Assembly: GCA_027021605.1 (NCBI GenBank)
Contig: JALUUA010000269.1
Span: 1-26,948 of the forward strand
Direction: 5' to 3'
Length of the DNA stretch: 26,948 bases
From: Candidatus Bipolaricaulota bacterium
GTDB taxonomy: Bacteria > Bipolaricaulota > Bipolaricaulia > RBG-16-55-9
Below, in pieces: positions 7,372-14,897 of the stretch; position 1 is the first letter of the stretch; every line of letters starts with the position of its first letter. Below the pieces are notes generated by a model. That model made no database searches. It was not told where the DNA came from and worked only from the letters and a program-made list of their open reading frames with translations. Position numbers and translations under genes: made by a program.

Positions 7372-7655
7372 CGCGTGGACGGCTGTTGAGGCACCACGGA
7401 CACTTGGGTCGTGGCCGTGAGGAGCAGATAGATGGGCTCCTCCAGGTCCGACTCCGGATTGGTGGCGTTGGGATCCGGCTGGGGTAGCGGCTTGCCCCCC
7501 TCGAGGTAGAGTTCGGCCATGTCCACCAGGGCAGCGGCCAGCTGTTGCCGTGCCTCCTCCAAGTCACAGCCCCAGCTGATCACCCCTGGGAAGTCCAGCA
7601 CCTCTGCATGGACCCCTTCGTCGAGGAACTTGTACATCGCCTTGTAGGCGAGCAT
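7368..7655 (-). CDS. hicB: HicB family antitoxin, copy 2
   Basis: A 95-residue HicB-like antitoxin with the core YKFLDEGVHAEVLDFPGV, then ISWGCDLEEARQQLAAALVDMAEL. The remaining C-terminal part is poorly structured (PLPQPDPNATNPESDLEEP) and does not show an obvious DNA-binding helix. The ATG at 7655 lies eight bases after a -10 TAGGAT with a good -35, so this operon is expected to be leaderless. It is coupled to hicA by a four-base overlap. Confidence 0.87.
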   Translation of the reverse strand: MLAYKAMYKFLDEGVHAEVLDFPGVISWGCDLEEARQQLAAALVDMAELYLEGGKPLPQPDPNATNPESDLEEPIYLLLTATTQVSVVPQQPSTR

Positions 7656-7663
7656 CGTTTAAC

Positions 7664-7693
7664 ATCCTAGCAGCACGGGGTGGCTCTTATCAA
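7664..7693 (-). promoter_or_regulatory. hicBA copy 2 promoter, leaderless type
   Basis: On the minus strand TTGATA (7693-7688) and TAGGAT (7669-7664) are 18 bases apart, and the ATG at 7655 follows after eight bases. It lies in the 51-base gap behind the glutaredoxin gene on the same strand. Confidence 0.72.
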
Positions 7694-7706
7694 GGGCAGT
7701 GCGAAT

Positions 7707-7943
7707 TTAGTCCAGCCCCAGCGCCTTGGCGAGGCGGCGCTTGTCGAAGCCGATAATGATCTCCCCGTCGATCTCGATGACGGGGACCCCCGTCTGCCCC
7801 GTCTTCTCAATCAGCTCCTGCGCCTTCTGAATGTCCTGGGAGACGTCGATCTCCTCGTAGTCGACCCCGTGCTCCTCGAAGAAGGCTTTGGCCGACTTAC
7901 AATACGTGCACGTCGGCGTTGTGTACAGAATTACCTGCGGCAT
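7707..7943 (-). CDS. Glutaredoxin-like protein (YruB/NrdH type)
   Basis: A 78-residue thioredoxin-fold redox protein. It shows the strand VILYTTPTCTYC with the CTYC active site, GVDYEEIDVSQD, the cis-proline motif GVPVIEIDG, and the end IIIGFDKRRLAKALGLD. These are typical of the YruB-family glutaredoxin-like proteins and close to NrdH. It is probably a cytoplasmic disulfide reductase whose partner is not visible here. The ATG at 7943 has GAGGAGG six bases upstream; the longer open frame upstream is not coding. Its promoter carries a striking palindrome. The downstream hicBA pair has its own promoter. Confidence 0.92.
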   Translation of the reverse strand: MPQVILYTTPTCTYCKSAKAFFEEHGVDYEEIDVSQDIQKAQELIEKTGQTGVPVIEIDGEIIIGFDKRRLAKALGLD

Positions 7944-7989
7944 CGCTATCCTCCTCTGGGATGGGTGCGGTTGAGTCCTCGGGAGGTGC

Positions 7990-8018
7990 ACTATAACAGG
8001 CCGAAGACCCGACGTCAA
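7990..8018 (-). promoter_or_regulatory. Glutaredoxin gene promoter
   Basis: On the minus strand TTGACG (8018-8013) and TATAGT (7995-7990) are separated by 17 bases. The -35 box lies inside a perfect inverted repeat, which suggests control by a dimeric regulator. The leader to the ATG is about 40 bases and carries a Shine-Dalgarno site. Confidence 0.75.
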
Positions 8019-8027
8019 GACGTCGGG
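8008..8027. promoter_or_regulatory. Perfect 9-bp inverted repeat, candidate operator
   Basis: The arms CCCGACGTC and GACGTCGGG flank a two-base centre AA. The repeat covers the -35 box of the glutaredoxin promoter and ends directly before a TACAAT (8028-8033) that could serve the divergent transporter gene. A two-base loop is too small for a stable RNA hairpin, so a protein-binding site is more likely than a terminator. The binding protein is unknown. Confidence 0.6.
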
Positions 8028-8079
8028 TACAATGGGATCAAGGGGGGGGATCACGGGGCGGACGAACCCCGGAGCGAGC

Positions 8080-9414
8080 ATGAGCACCATAGGACTTGAG
8101 CTCTTGATTATCCTCTTGCTGGTGGCGATCAACGGCGCGCTGGCGATGGCGGAGATCGCCCTGGTCTCGGCGCGCAAGGCCCGGCTGCAGCAGCGGGCCG
8201 AGGAGGGCGATCCCCGGGCGCGCCTCGCCCTGGAGCTGGCCAACGCCCCCACGCGCTTCCTCTCCACGATCCAGATCGGGATCACCCTCGTCGGGGTCCT
8301 CGCCGGGGCGTTCGGGGGCGCCACCCTGGCCGAGGAGATCGCCGCGCGCCTGGACGCGATCCCCTGGCTCGTCCCGTACAGCGAGGCGATCGGCGTGGCC
8401 CTCGTCGTCCTCGGGATCACGTACCTGTCGCTCGTGCTGGGGGAGCTGGTCCCCAAGCGTCTTGCCCTGTACAATCCGGAGCGCATCGCCACGGCTCTGG
8501 CCGTGCCGATGCGGGTGCTGGCGGGTCTGACCGCCCCGGTGGTCCGGCTCCTTACCGCGACCACGGAGGGGATCATCCGCCTGCTGGGGGTGCAGCCCGT
8601 CGCGGAGCCCCCCGTCACCGAGGAGGAGATCCAGATCTTGATCGAGCAGGGCATCCAAGCGGGCACCTTCGAGGAGACCGAGCTCGACCTCGTCGAGCGG
8701 GTCTTCCGCCTGGGGGATCGCCGCGTGAGCGCGCTGATGACCCCGCGCCCCGAGATCGTCTGGCTCGAGGTGGACGACCCCCCCTCGAAGATCCGGAGCA
8801 AGATCCTCGAGGGGATGCACTCGCACTACCCCGTCTGCCAGGGGGGGCTGGACCACGTCTTGGGGGTTGTGGAGGTCAAGAGCCTCATCGCCCCGGCGCT
8901 CACGGGCCGCCCCATGGACCTGCGGGCCTCGCTGCGGGAGCCCCTCTTCCTGGCCGAGAGCACCTCGGCGCTCAAGGCCCTCGAGATCTTCCGCAGCGCC
9001 CGGGCGCACCTGGCCCTGGTCGTCGACGAGTACGGCAGCGTCCAGGGGCTGGTGACGGTCAACGACCTCCTCGAGGAGCTGGTGGGCGAGATCGCGCTGG
9101 GAGAGGCCCCCCGGCCCGAGGCGATCCGGCGCGAGGGCGAGGCGTGGGTGTTGGACGGCCGCCTCCCCCTGGCCCGCGTCAAGGACCTCCTCGGGGTGGA
9201 GGAGTTGCCCGACGAGCGAAAGGGCTACTACCACACGCTGGGCGGCTTCGTCCTCTCCCGGCTCGGACGGATCCCCGCGGTGGGGGACCGCTTCGAGTGG
9301 GGCGGCTTCCGCTTCGAGGTCCTCGCCATGGACGCCCACCGGGTCGCCCGGGTGCGCGTCTCGCCCGCGGCCCCCAAACCCGAAGCCCCGCGCCCGGAGG
9401 AGGACGGATCGTAG
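8080..9414 (+). CDS. CNNM/CorC (HlyC-type) CBS transporter
   Basis: A 444-residue integral membrane protein of the hemolysin-C/CorC/CNNM family, linked to Mg2+ or Na+ transport. The DUF21/CNNM transmembrane domain has about four hydrophobic segments in residues 1-170, including LLIILLLVAINGALAMAEIA and a helix ending LVLGELVPKRLAL. A CBS pair follows, beginning at MTPRPEIVWLEV and including ALVVDEYGSVQGLVT. The CorC/HlyC C-terminal domain begins around AIRREGEAWVLDGRLPL and ends in a Pro-rich tail. The ATG at 8080 has GGAG five bases upstream; an in-frame start at 8032 lies in the TACAAT region and is unlikely. nhaA starts 21 bases after the stop, which suggests one ion-homeostasis operon. 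Confidence 0.9.
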   Translation: MSTIGLELLIILLLVAINGALAMAEIALVSARKARLQQRAEEGDPRARLALELANAPTRFLSTIQIGITLVGVLAGAFGGATLAEEIAARLDAIPWLVPYSEAIGVALVVLGITYLSLVLGELVPKRLALYNPERIATALAVPMRVLAGLTAPVVRLLTATTEGIIRLLGVQPVAEPPVTEEEIQILIEQGIQAGTFEETELDLVERVFRLGDRRVSALMTPRPEIVWLEVDDPPSKIRSKILEGMHSHYPVCQGGLDHVLGVVEVKSLIAPALTGRPMDLRASLREPLFLAESTSALKALEIFRSARAHLALVVDEYGSVQGLVTVNDLLEELVGEIALGEAPRPEAIRREGEAWVLDGRLPLARVKDLLGVEELPDERKGYYHTLGGFVLSRLGRIPAVGDRFEWGGFRFEVLAMDAHRVARVRVSPAAPKPEAPRPEEDGS

Positions 9415-9435
9415 CCGGGTCCCTCCCCTAGCACC

Positions 9436-10863
9436 ATGAACCTCCCCAAGCTGACCCCCTTCGGCCGAGCGAGAGCGAGGTCCCAGCGCTCCGTGGAGTC
9501 CGTCCTGCGGCTGGTGGTGCGCTTCATCCACCAGGAGGCCACCGGCGGCATCCTGCTGCTGGTCTGCGCCGTCGCCGCCCTGGTGTGGGCCAACTCCCCT
9601 TGGAGTGGGACGTACTTTGCGCTGTGGCAGACCCCCATCGCGCTGCGGGTGGGGGACTTCCTGCTGGAGAAGCCCCTGTTGCTCTGGATCAACGAGGGGC
9701 TGATGGCGCTGTTCTTCTTCGTGATCGGGCTGGAGATCAAGCGCGAGCTGCTCGTGGGGGCGCTCGCCTCGCCGAAGCGGGCGCTGCTCCCCCTTACGGC
9801 GGCGGTGGGGGGGATGCTGGTCCCCGCCCTCCTCTACGCCCTGCTCAACGCGGGGGAGCCCACCCTGCGCGGCTGGGGCATCCCGATGGCCACGGACATC
9901 GCCTTCTCGCTGGGGGTGCTCGCCCTCCTGGGGGCGCGGGCCCCCCTCAGCTTGAAGGTGTTCCTCACGGCGCTGGCGATCGTCGACGACATGGGCGCGG
10001 TTCTGGTGATCGCGCTCTTCTACTCCGAGCCGCCCGCGTGGTCCTATCTCGGGATGGGGGCCGGGCTGCTGCTCGTCTCGGCGGCGCTGGGGGCCCGGGG
10101 GGTGCGCCAGCCCCTGGTCTACGCGCTGCTCGGGTTCGCGCTGTGGCTGGCGTTCCTGAAGTCGGGGGTTCACACCACCGTGGCCGGGGTGCTGCTGGCG
10201 ATGACGATCCCGGCCCGGACGAGGATCGACCTGCCCGCGTTCATCGCCCTGAGCCAAAGGGTCCTCGACGAGCTCAACCGGGCCGCGCGCCGCAGTTGGC
10301 CCACCGGCGTGAGCAGCTCGCGCCAGCAGGCGGCGGTGCAGGCCCTGGAGCTGGCCTGCAAGGACGTCGAGTCGCCGCTGCAGCGCCTGGAGCGGGCGCT
10401 CCACCCCTGGGTGGCGTACTTCGTGATGCCGCTCTTTGCGCTGGCCAACGCGGGGGTCGTCCTGGACGCGCGGGCCCTCCAAGCCGAGCTTCACCCCGTA
10501 AGCTTGGGGATCGTGCTGGGGCTCCTGGTGGGGAAGCCGCTCGGGATCGCCGGGTTCGCCTGGCTGGCCGTGCACCTCCGGCTCGCCGCGTTGCCCTCTG
10601 ACCTCGCCTGGCGGCACATCGTGGGCGTGGGGCTCCTGGGCGGCATCGGGTTTACCATGTCGCTCTTCATCGCCCAGCTCGCCTTCCCCGCCCTCGACGG
10701 GGCGGAGGAGCTGGGCCGGGCCAAGGTGGGCATCCTCACGGGCTCGCTGCTGGCGGGAATCAGCGGCTGGGCCCTCCTGCGCACCGTCCGCGCCACCGCC
10801 GCGGCTCCCGCCCCCGTTGCTGCGCCTGCACCCCCTTCCTCCGACCCCTCGCGGCACCCGTAG
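9436..10863 (+). CDS. nhaA: Na+/H+ antiporter NhaA
   Basis: NhaA exchanges internal Na+ for external H+ at the cytoplasmic membrane. The 475-residue protein has many hydrophobic segments. Key residues are visible: ATDIAFSLG with D154 (E. coli D133) and AIVDDMGA with D184-D185 (E. coli D163-D164), all displaced by the same 21 positions. Compared with short E. coli-type proteins it has an extra hydrophilic segment after MTIPARTRID, rich in charged residues up to ERALHPWV, as in other long NhaA forms. The C-terminal tail is Ala/Pro-rich and probably disordered. No good Shine-Dalgarno site precedes the ATG, so it may depend on translation of the upstream CNNM gene. Confidence 0.96.
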   Translation: MNLPKLTPFGRARARSQRSVESVLRLVVRFIHQEATGGILLLVCAVAALVWANSPWSGTYFALWQTPIALRVGDFLLEKPLLLWINEGLMALFFFVIGLEIKRELLVGALASPKRALLPLTAAVGGMLVPALLYALLNAGEPTLRGWGIPMATDIAFSLGVLALLGARAPLSLKVFLTALAIVDDMGAVLVIALFYSEPPAWSYLGMGAGLLLVSAALGARGVRQPLVYALLGFALWLAFLKSGVHTTVAGVLLAMTIPARTRIDLPAFIALSQRVLDELNRAARRSWPTGVSSSRQQAAVQALELACKDVESPLQRLERALHPWVAYFVMPLFALANAGVVLDARALQAELHPVSLGIVLGLLVGKPLGIAGFAWLAVHLRLAALPSDLAWRHIVGVGLLGGIGFTMSLFIAQLAFPALDGAEELGRAKVGILTGSLLAGISGWALLRTVRATAAAPAPVAAPAPPSSDPSRHP

Positions 10864-10904
10864 GGCGATGCGAATGGGTAGAAGATGAGACCCTCTGCGG
10901 GAGC

Positions 10905-10933
10905 TTGCAATCCCCTGCGCCCTCTCCTAGAAT
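10905..10933 (+). promoter_or_regulatory. alaS promoter, leaderless type
   Basis: TTGCAA (10905-10910) and TAGAAT (10928-10933) are 17 bases apart. Nine bases then lead to the ATG at 10943, so the mRNA should start at or near the initiation codon. Confidence 0.78.
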
Positions 10934-10942
10934 CCCGTTGCC

Positions 10943-13612
10943 ATGAAAGCGAGAACGGGCGCGGAGATCCGCGAGATTTTCTTGAAGTTCTTCGAGGAGC
11001 GAGGGCACACCGTCGTCCCCAGCTCTCCCCTGGTGCCCGACGACCCCACCCTGCTCTTCGTGAACGCGGGGATGGTCCAGTTCAAGAACGCGTTCCTGGG
11101 GCTGGAGAAGCGCCCCTACACCCGCGCCGCCAGCTGCCAGAAGTGCATGCGCGTCTCCGGAAAGCACAACGACTTAGAAGAAGTAGGCCCCAGCCCCCGC
11201 CACCACACCTTCTTCGAGATGCTGGGGAATTTTTCATTTGGGGATTACTTCAAGCGCGAGGCCATCCGCTACGCCTACGAGTTCGTCGTGGACGTCCTGG
11301 AGGTCGACCCCCAGAGATTGATCTTCACGGTCCACGTAGACGACGAGGAGGCGCCCCGGTACTGGCTCGAGATCCCCGGCGTCCGCGAGGCCCAAATCTT
11401 AAGGATGGGCGACGCCACGAACTTCTGGAGCATGGGGGATGTGGGCCCCTGCGGCCCCACCAGCGAAATTCACTACGACTGGGGGCCGGATTTCTGCACC
11501 TGTAAGGAGCCCAATTGCTCCGTGGCGCTGGACAACGGCTGCGGGCGCTGGCTCGAGATCTGGAATCTGGTGTTCATGCAGTACGACCAGGCCCCCGACG
11601 GCTCGAGAACCCCGCTGCCGAAGCCGGGCGTGGACACGGGGATGGGCCTGGAGCGCATCACCTCCGTGATCCAGAACGCCCCGACAAACTACGACACCGA
11701 TCTCTTTCGACCCATCATGGAGCGCATTCAGAAACTCACGGGCCACTCCGTGCCCCAGATGCGAGAGAACATCGTTCCCTATCGCGTGATCGCGGACCAC
11801 GGGCGGGCGATGACCTTCTTGATCGCCGACGGGGTGGTGCCCGGGAACGAGGAGCGCTCCTACGTTCTGAGGATGCTCATCCGCCGCGCGATCCGCTTCG
11901 GGAAGAAGCTGGGGCTGGAGGGCCCCTTCTTGGGGGAAGTCGCTCAGGCCGTCATCGCGACGATGGGGGACTTCTACCCCGAGCTGGGGGAGCGTCGGGA
12001 GTTCATCCTCAAGGCGATCGCCCAGGAGGAGGAGCGGTTTGCCCGCACCTACCAAGCAGGAATGGAGTGGATCGAGAAGCTTTTTGCCCAGAAGGAGCGC
12101 AAGGGCGAGAAAGTCATCACGGGGGAAGAGGCGTTCTTCCTCCACGACACGCACGGGTTCCACATCCAGATCGTGGAGGACATCGCCCGCGAGCGGGGCT
12201 TTACCGTCGACCGGGCGGGCTTCGAGCGCGAGATGCAAAGGCAGAAGGAGCGCTCCAAGCAAGCCTCGCCCCTGGAGGCGGCCGTCCTCTCGAGGGGCAG
12301 CCAGCTCGACGTCCCCCCCACGGAGTTCGTGGGCTACGAGCATCTCGAGTCGGAGGGGGAGCTGCTCGCCCTCCTCGACGAGCGTCAAGAGCCCGTGGAC
12401 GAGTTGGCACAGGGAGCAGAAGGGCAGCTCGTACTCACGAAGACCCCCTTCTACGCCGAGGGCGGAGGGCAAGTTGCCGACACGGGCGTGATCGAAAACC
12501 TCTCACGATCCGGGAGAGCCCAAGTCATAGACGTACAGAAAGACGCCCGCGGGGTCTTCTACCATCGGGCGAAGGTGCTGGAGGGCTCCTTCGCCCGGGG
12601 GGATCGCTGTCGGCTCAAGGTGGACGCCGAGCGCCGGAGGCGCACCCAGCGCAACCACACGGCGACCCACATCCTCCACGCGGCGCTCCGGGAGGTGCTC
12701 GGGCACAGGGGCGGCATCCAGGCGGGGTCGTTGGTGGCCCCCGACGAGCTGCGCTTCGACTTTACCCACTTTGCCCCGCTCACGGAGGCGGAGATCGAGC
12801 GCATCGAGGAGCGCGCCAACGCGATCATCTTAGACGATTGCCCCGTGGAGATCACGTTTGAGACCCTAGAGGAGGCCAAGGCCAAGGGGGCGATGGCCCT
12901 CTTCCCCGAGGACTATCAGGGCAAGGAGAAGGTGCGGGTCGTCTCCATCTACGAGAACGGAAAGCCCTTTAGCATCGAGCTGTGCGGCGGGACCCACGTG
13001 CGCCATACGGGCGAGATCGGGCTCTTTAAGGTCGTCCGGGAGGAGGGGGTCTCCGCGGGGGTGCGGCGCGTGTACGTCGCCACGGGGGACAACCTGCTTC
13101 GCTACCTCGAGGAAAAGGAGAGGCTGCTCAAGGAGACGGCCGCGCGGCTGCGGGCCTCCGAGGGTGAGCTGCTCAAGAAGCTCGAGGCCCTCTTAGAAGA
13201 GCGCGAGCGCCTTCAGGACGAGCTGCGCAGGCTCCAGCAGGGGCAGCTCCGTCGGCTGCGAGACGAGCTGCTCTCCCGGCGGGAGCGCGCAGATGGCTTC
13301 GAGTTCGTGGTCGCCCGCGTCGACGACGTGGACGTCGAGGGCCTCAAGGAGCTCGTCGATCTCGTGGCCGAGGGGCTTGCCCCGGGTGTCGTTCTGCTGG
13401 CGACGGAGCGGAACGGGCGGGCCGTCCTCGTGGCCAAGGTGAGCGATCCCCTTACGCACACCCTCAAAGCGGGCGACTTGGTGCGGGAGGCCGCTCAGGC
13501 CGTGGGCGGAAAGGGCGGCGGGAACCCGCGATTTGCCCAGGGCGGCGGGCCCGATGCCTCGAAGCTCGAGGAAGCCCTCCGGCGCGTCCGGGAGCTCCTC
13601 CAAAAGGGCTAG
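10943..13612 (+). CDS. alaS: Alanyl-tRNA synthetase
   Basis: AlaRS charges tRNA-Ala and edits Ser- and Gly-tRNA-Ala. The 889-residue length matches the full three-part enzyme. The class II catalytic core covers roughly residues 1-450, including the PRHHTFFEMLGNFSFGDYFK segment (motif 2 region) and DTGMGLERI. The editing domain shows its zinc-site residues H572 and H576 (HTATH) and C681 and H685 (CGGTH). A coiled coil follows, with the C-Ala domain ending in GGKGGGNPRFAQGGG. The catalytic region also has a Cys-rich insert (DFCTCKEPNCSVALDNGCG), as in several bacterial AlaRS. The ATG lies nine bases after a -10 box. The stop is two bases from the converging gene. Confidence 0.97.
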   Translation: MKARTGAEIREIFLKFFEERGHTVVPSSPLVPDDPTLLFVNAGMVQFKNAFLGLEKRPYTRAASCQKCMRVSGKHNDLEEVGPSPRHHTFFEMLGNFSFGDYFKREAIRYAYEFVVDVLEVDPQRLIFTVHVDDEEAPRYWLEIPGVREAQILRMGDATNFWSMGDVGPCGPTSEIHYDWGPDFCTCKEPNCSVALDNGCGRWLEIWNLVFMQYDQAPDGSRTPLPKPGVDTGMGLERITSVIQNAPTNYDTDLFRPIMERIQKLTGHSVPQMRENIVPYRVIADHGRAMTFLIADGVVPGNEERSYVLRMLIRRAIRFGKKLGLEGPFLGEVAQAVIATMGDFYPELGERREFILKAIAQEEERFARTYQAGMEWIEKLFAQKERKGEKVITGEEAFFLHDTHGFHIQIVEDIARERGFTVDRAGFEREMQRQKERSKQASPLEAAVLSRGSQLDVPPTEFVGYEHLESEGELLALLDERQEPVDELAQGAEGQLVLTKTPFYAEGGGQVADTGVIENLSRSGRAQVIDVQKDARGVFYHRAKVLEGSFARGDRCRLKVDAERRRRTQRNHTATHILHAALREVLGHRGGIQAGSLVAPDELRFDFTHFAPLTEAEIERIEERANAIILDDCPVEITFETLEEAKAKGAMALFPEDYQGKEKVRVVSIYENGKPFSIELCGGTHVRHTGEIGLFKVVREEGVSAGVRRVYVATGDNLLRYLEEKERLLKETAARLRASEGELLKKLEALLEERERLQDELRRLQQGQLRRLRDELLSRRERADGFEFVVARVDDVDVEGLKELVDLVAEGLAPGVVLLATERNGRAVLVAKVSDPLTHTLKAGDLVREAAQAVGGKGGGNPRFAQGGGPDASKLEEALRRVRELLQKG

Positions 13613-13614
13613 AA

Positions 13615-14124
13615 CTAGAAGGCGTAGCGCACCCCCAAGAAGACGCCCTCCGCCGGGCTATAGGGGAAGGGAACGCCGTAGAAGGCCACCGCCAATTCCA
13701 CAAAGAACCGAAATCGGGAGTTCAAGGGTCGGTACTCCATGCCCGTCAGCAGGTGAAAGCTGTAGACGAACCGTCCCTGGAAGAAGGAGAGGCTGGCTCC
13801 CGCCCCGCCGAAGGGCCAGATGGCCACCCCGTACTCCGAGATGCGAAGCGGCCCGAAGAGGTACTTCCCGGCGAGGACGAGCGAGATCCCCTCGCCGAGG
13901 ACGTGAAGGGGAATGCTGGCTTCCACCACGGCCTCGTCGGCGACCTCGTACGCCGCGTACAGGTCGGGGTAGACGATGAGCGGGAGCTTGGCCCCCACAC
14001 CCCACCGGGCTTGGGGCTGGGGCGGGGATGGAAGCTGGGCCTGCGCCGGGATCTGCCCGGTGAAGGCCAGGAGCAAACCCAAACTCAGCGCGAGAAGGCG
14101 GCGGGAAGGTGCCGGGCAGTGCAT
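13615..14124 (-). CDS. Predicted small outer-membrane protein
   Basis: A 169-residue exported protein of unknown function. A Sec signal peptide is clear, with basic RR, then LLALSLGLLLAFTG and a likely cleavage site AQA near residue 30. The mature part is made of short amphipathic stretches with many Gly and aromatic residues, and it ends in GVFLGVRYAF, with a C-terminal Phe as expected for BAM-assembled barrels. Its size suits an eight-strand barrel, but no family is recognised. The ATG at 14124 lies nine bases after a -10 TAGATT. It converges on alaS with a two-base gap, so no separate terminator fits between the two. Confidence 0.72.
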   Translation of the reverse strand: MHCPAPSRRLLALSLGLLLAFTGQIPAQAQLPSPPQPQARWGVGAKLPLIVYPDLYAAYEVADEAVVEASIPLHVLGEGISLVLAGKYLFGPLRISEYGVAIWPFGGAGASLSFFQGRFVYSFHLLTGMEYRPLNSRFRFFVELAVAFYGVPFPYSPAEGVFLGVRYAF

Positions 14125-14133
14125 GGCCCCGTC

Positions 14134-14162
14134 AATCTACACCATAAAGCGCTCCCCTTCAA
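14134..14162 (-). promoter_or_regulatory. Promoter of the small envelope gene, leaderless
   Basis: On the minus strand TTGAAG (14162-14157), 17 bases and TAGATT (14139-14134) precede the ATG at 14124 by nine bases. It is divergent from the promoter at 14190. Confidence 0.68.
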
Positions 14163-14189
14163 GCCTGCGGGCGGGAAACTGCGCCGAGG

Positions 14190-14218
14190 TTGACCCCGCG
14201 GATGACGACTCGTATACT
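14190..14218 (+). promoter_or_regulatory. Promoter of the 14259 gene
   Basis: TTGACC (14190-14195) and TATACT (14213-14218) are 17 bases apart, close to consensus. Transcription from about 14225 would give a leader of about 34 bases containing AAGGAG (14241-14246). This gene is therefore not leaderless, unlike its divergent neighbour. Confidence 0.8.
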
Positions 14219-14258
14219 GAGGCCCATTCCATTGCATCGAAAGGAGACGTGAATCGGC

Positions 14259-14711
14259 ATGGCCCAAGCGCAGGACCCGACGCAGCACCCCGACTACCCG
14301 GAGCACCGCGTCCGCACGGAGGAGGAGCAGAGCTTCCACGACCACGTGATCGAGCTTCTCGTCGAGAGGCTTCAACAGGAAGGCCCGATGGAGATCCGCA
14401 CCAACCCCGGCCACCTTCACCAGAACGCCATCGTCCTGGAGGAGGAGGGGGAGGAGAGGGAGTTCTACCCCGACGTCTTCGCCGTCACGGGGGATGAGGT
14501 AACGGCGATCTGCGAGGTGGAGACCCCCAGCACCACCCACGAGAGCTCCGTGGCGCAGTGGAGGGACTACGCCGCCATCGGCGCGACGTTCTTGTTGATC
14601 GTCCCCGAGGAGGAGGCCGAGACCGCCGCCCGCCTCCTGCAGGAGAACGGGATCCCCTGCCAGGGCATCCTCACGTACCAGCTGGCGCCGGTCGCTGCGG
14701 AGGGCGAGTAG
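14259..14711 (+). CDS. Small protein, possible PD-(D/E)XK-like core
   Basis: A 150-residue soluble, acidic protein of no recognised family. After a charged N-terminus (TEEEQSFHDHVIELLVERL) comes an REFYPDVFAVTG strand, then TAICEVETPSTTHE, QWRDYAAIGATFLLIVP and a final GILTYQL. The order Asp (in PDV), then E-V-E, then a following helix and strand resembles the core of PD-(D/E)XK nuclease-like folds. The usual Lys is not in its normal place, so catalysis is uncertain. The ATG lies 12 bases after AAGGAG, slightly long. It stands alone under its own promoter. Confidence 0.65.
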   Translation: MAQAQDPTQHPDYPEHRVRTEEEQSFHDHVIELLVERLQQEGPMEIRTNPGHLHQNAIVLEEEGEEREFYPDVFAVTGDEVTAICEVETPSTTHESSVAQWRDYAAIGATFLLIVPEEEAETAARLLQENGIPCQGILTYQLAPVAAEGE

Positions 14712-14897
14712 CGCGGGAGCGAGCAGTCCGAGGACAGCCCGGCGCTCGGCCCCCTGGAGGGCAAGAGCCCTTACCCTTACCCTCTGCGCTGCGCTGCGCG
14801 GCCGGGACGCCCACGTCCCCCGCGGTCTGCACCTCTACTCCCGCTTCGCGTACCTCGGGTGGGTCATCGCCTTCATCACCGGTGATCCCGCACCGGC
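14712..14897. other. Gap between two converging genes
   Basis: The 14259 gene ends at its left and the 14898 gene ends at its right. I see no clear hairpin with a U-tract. A short plus-strand open frame (about 45 codons) ends at a TAG near 14899, but it matches nothing I recognise. Confidence 0.4.

Noticed and set aside
7944..8801. Long N-terminal extension of the glutaredoxin frame
   Set aside because: It runs through the transporter gene on the other strand. The SD, promoter and family length fix the start at 7943.
8038..10857. Very long minus-strand open frame across the transporter and nhaA genes
   Set aside because: It is the antisense shadow of two well-supported genes in GC-rich DNA; its protein is low complexity and matches no family.
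13612..13616. Terminator between alaS and the convergent envelope gene
   Set aside because: There are only two bases between the stops, so no hairpin can be placed outside the coding regions, and none is evident within them.
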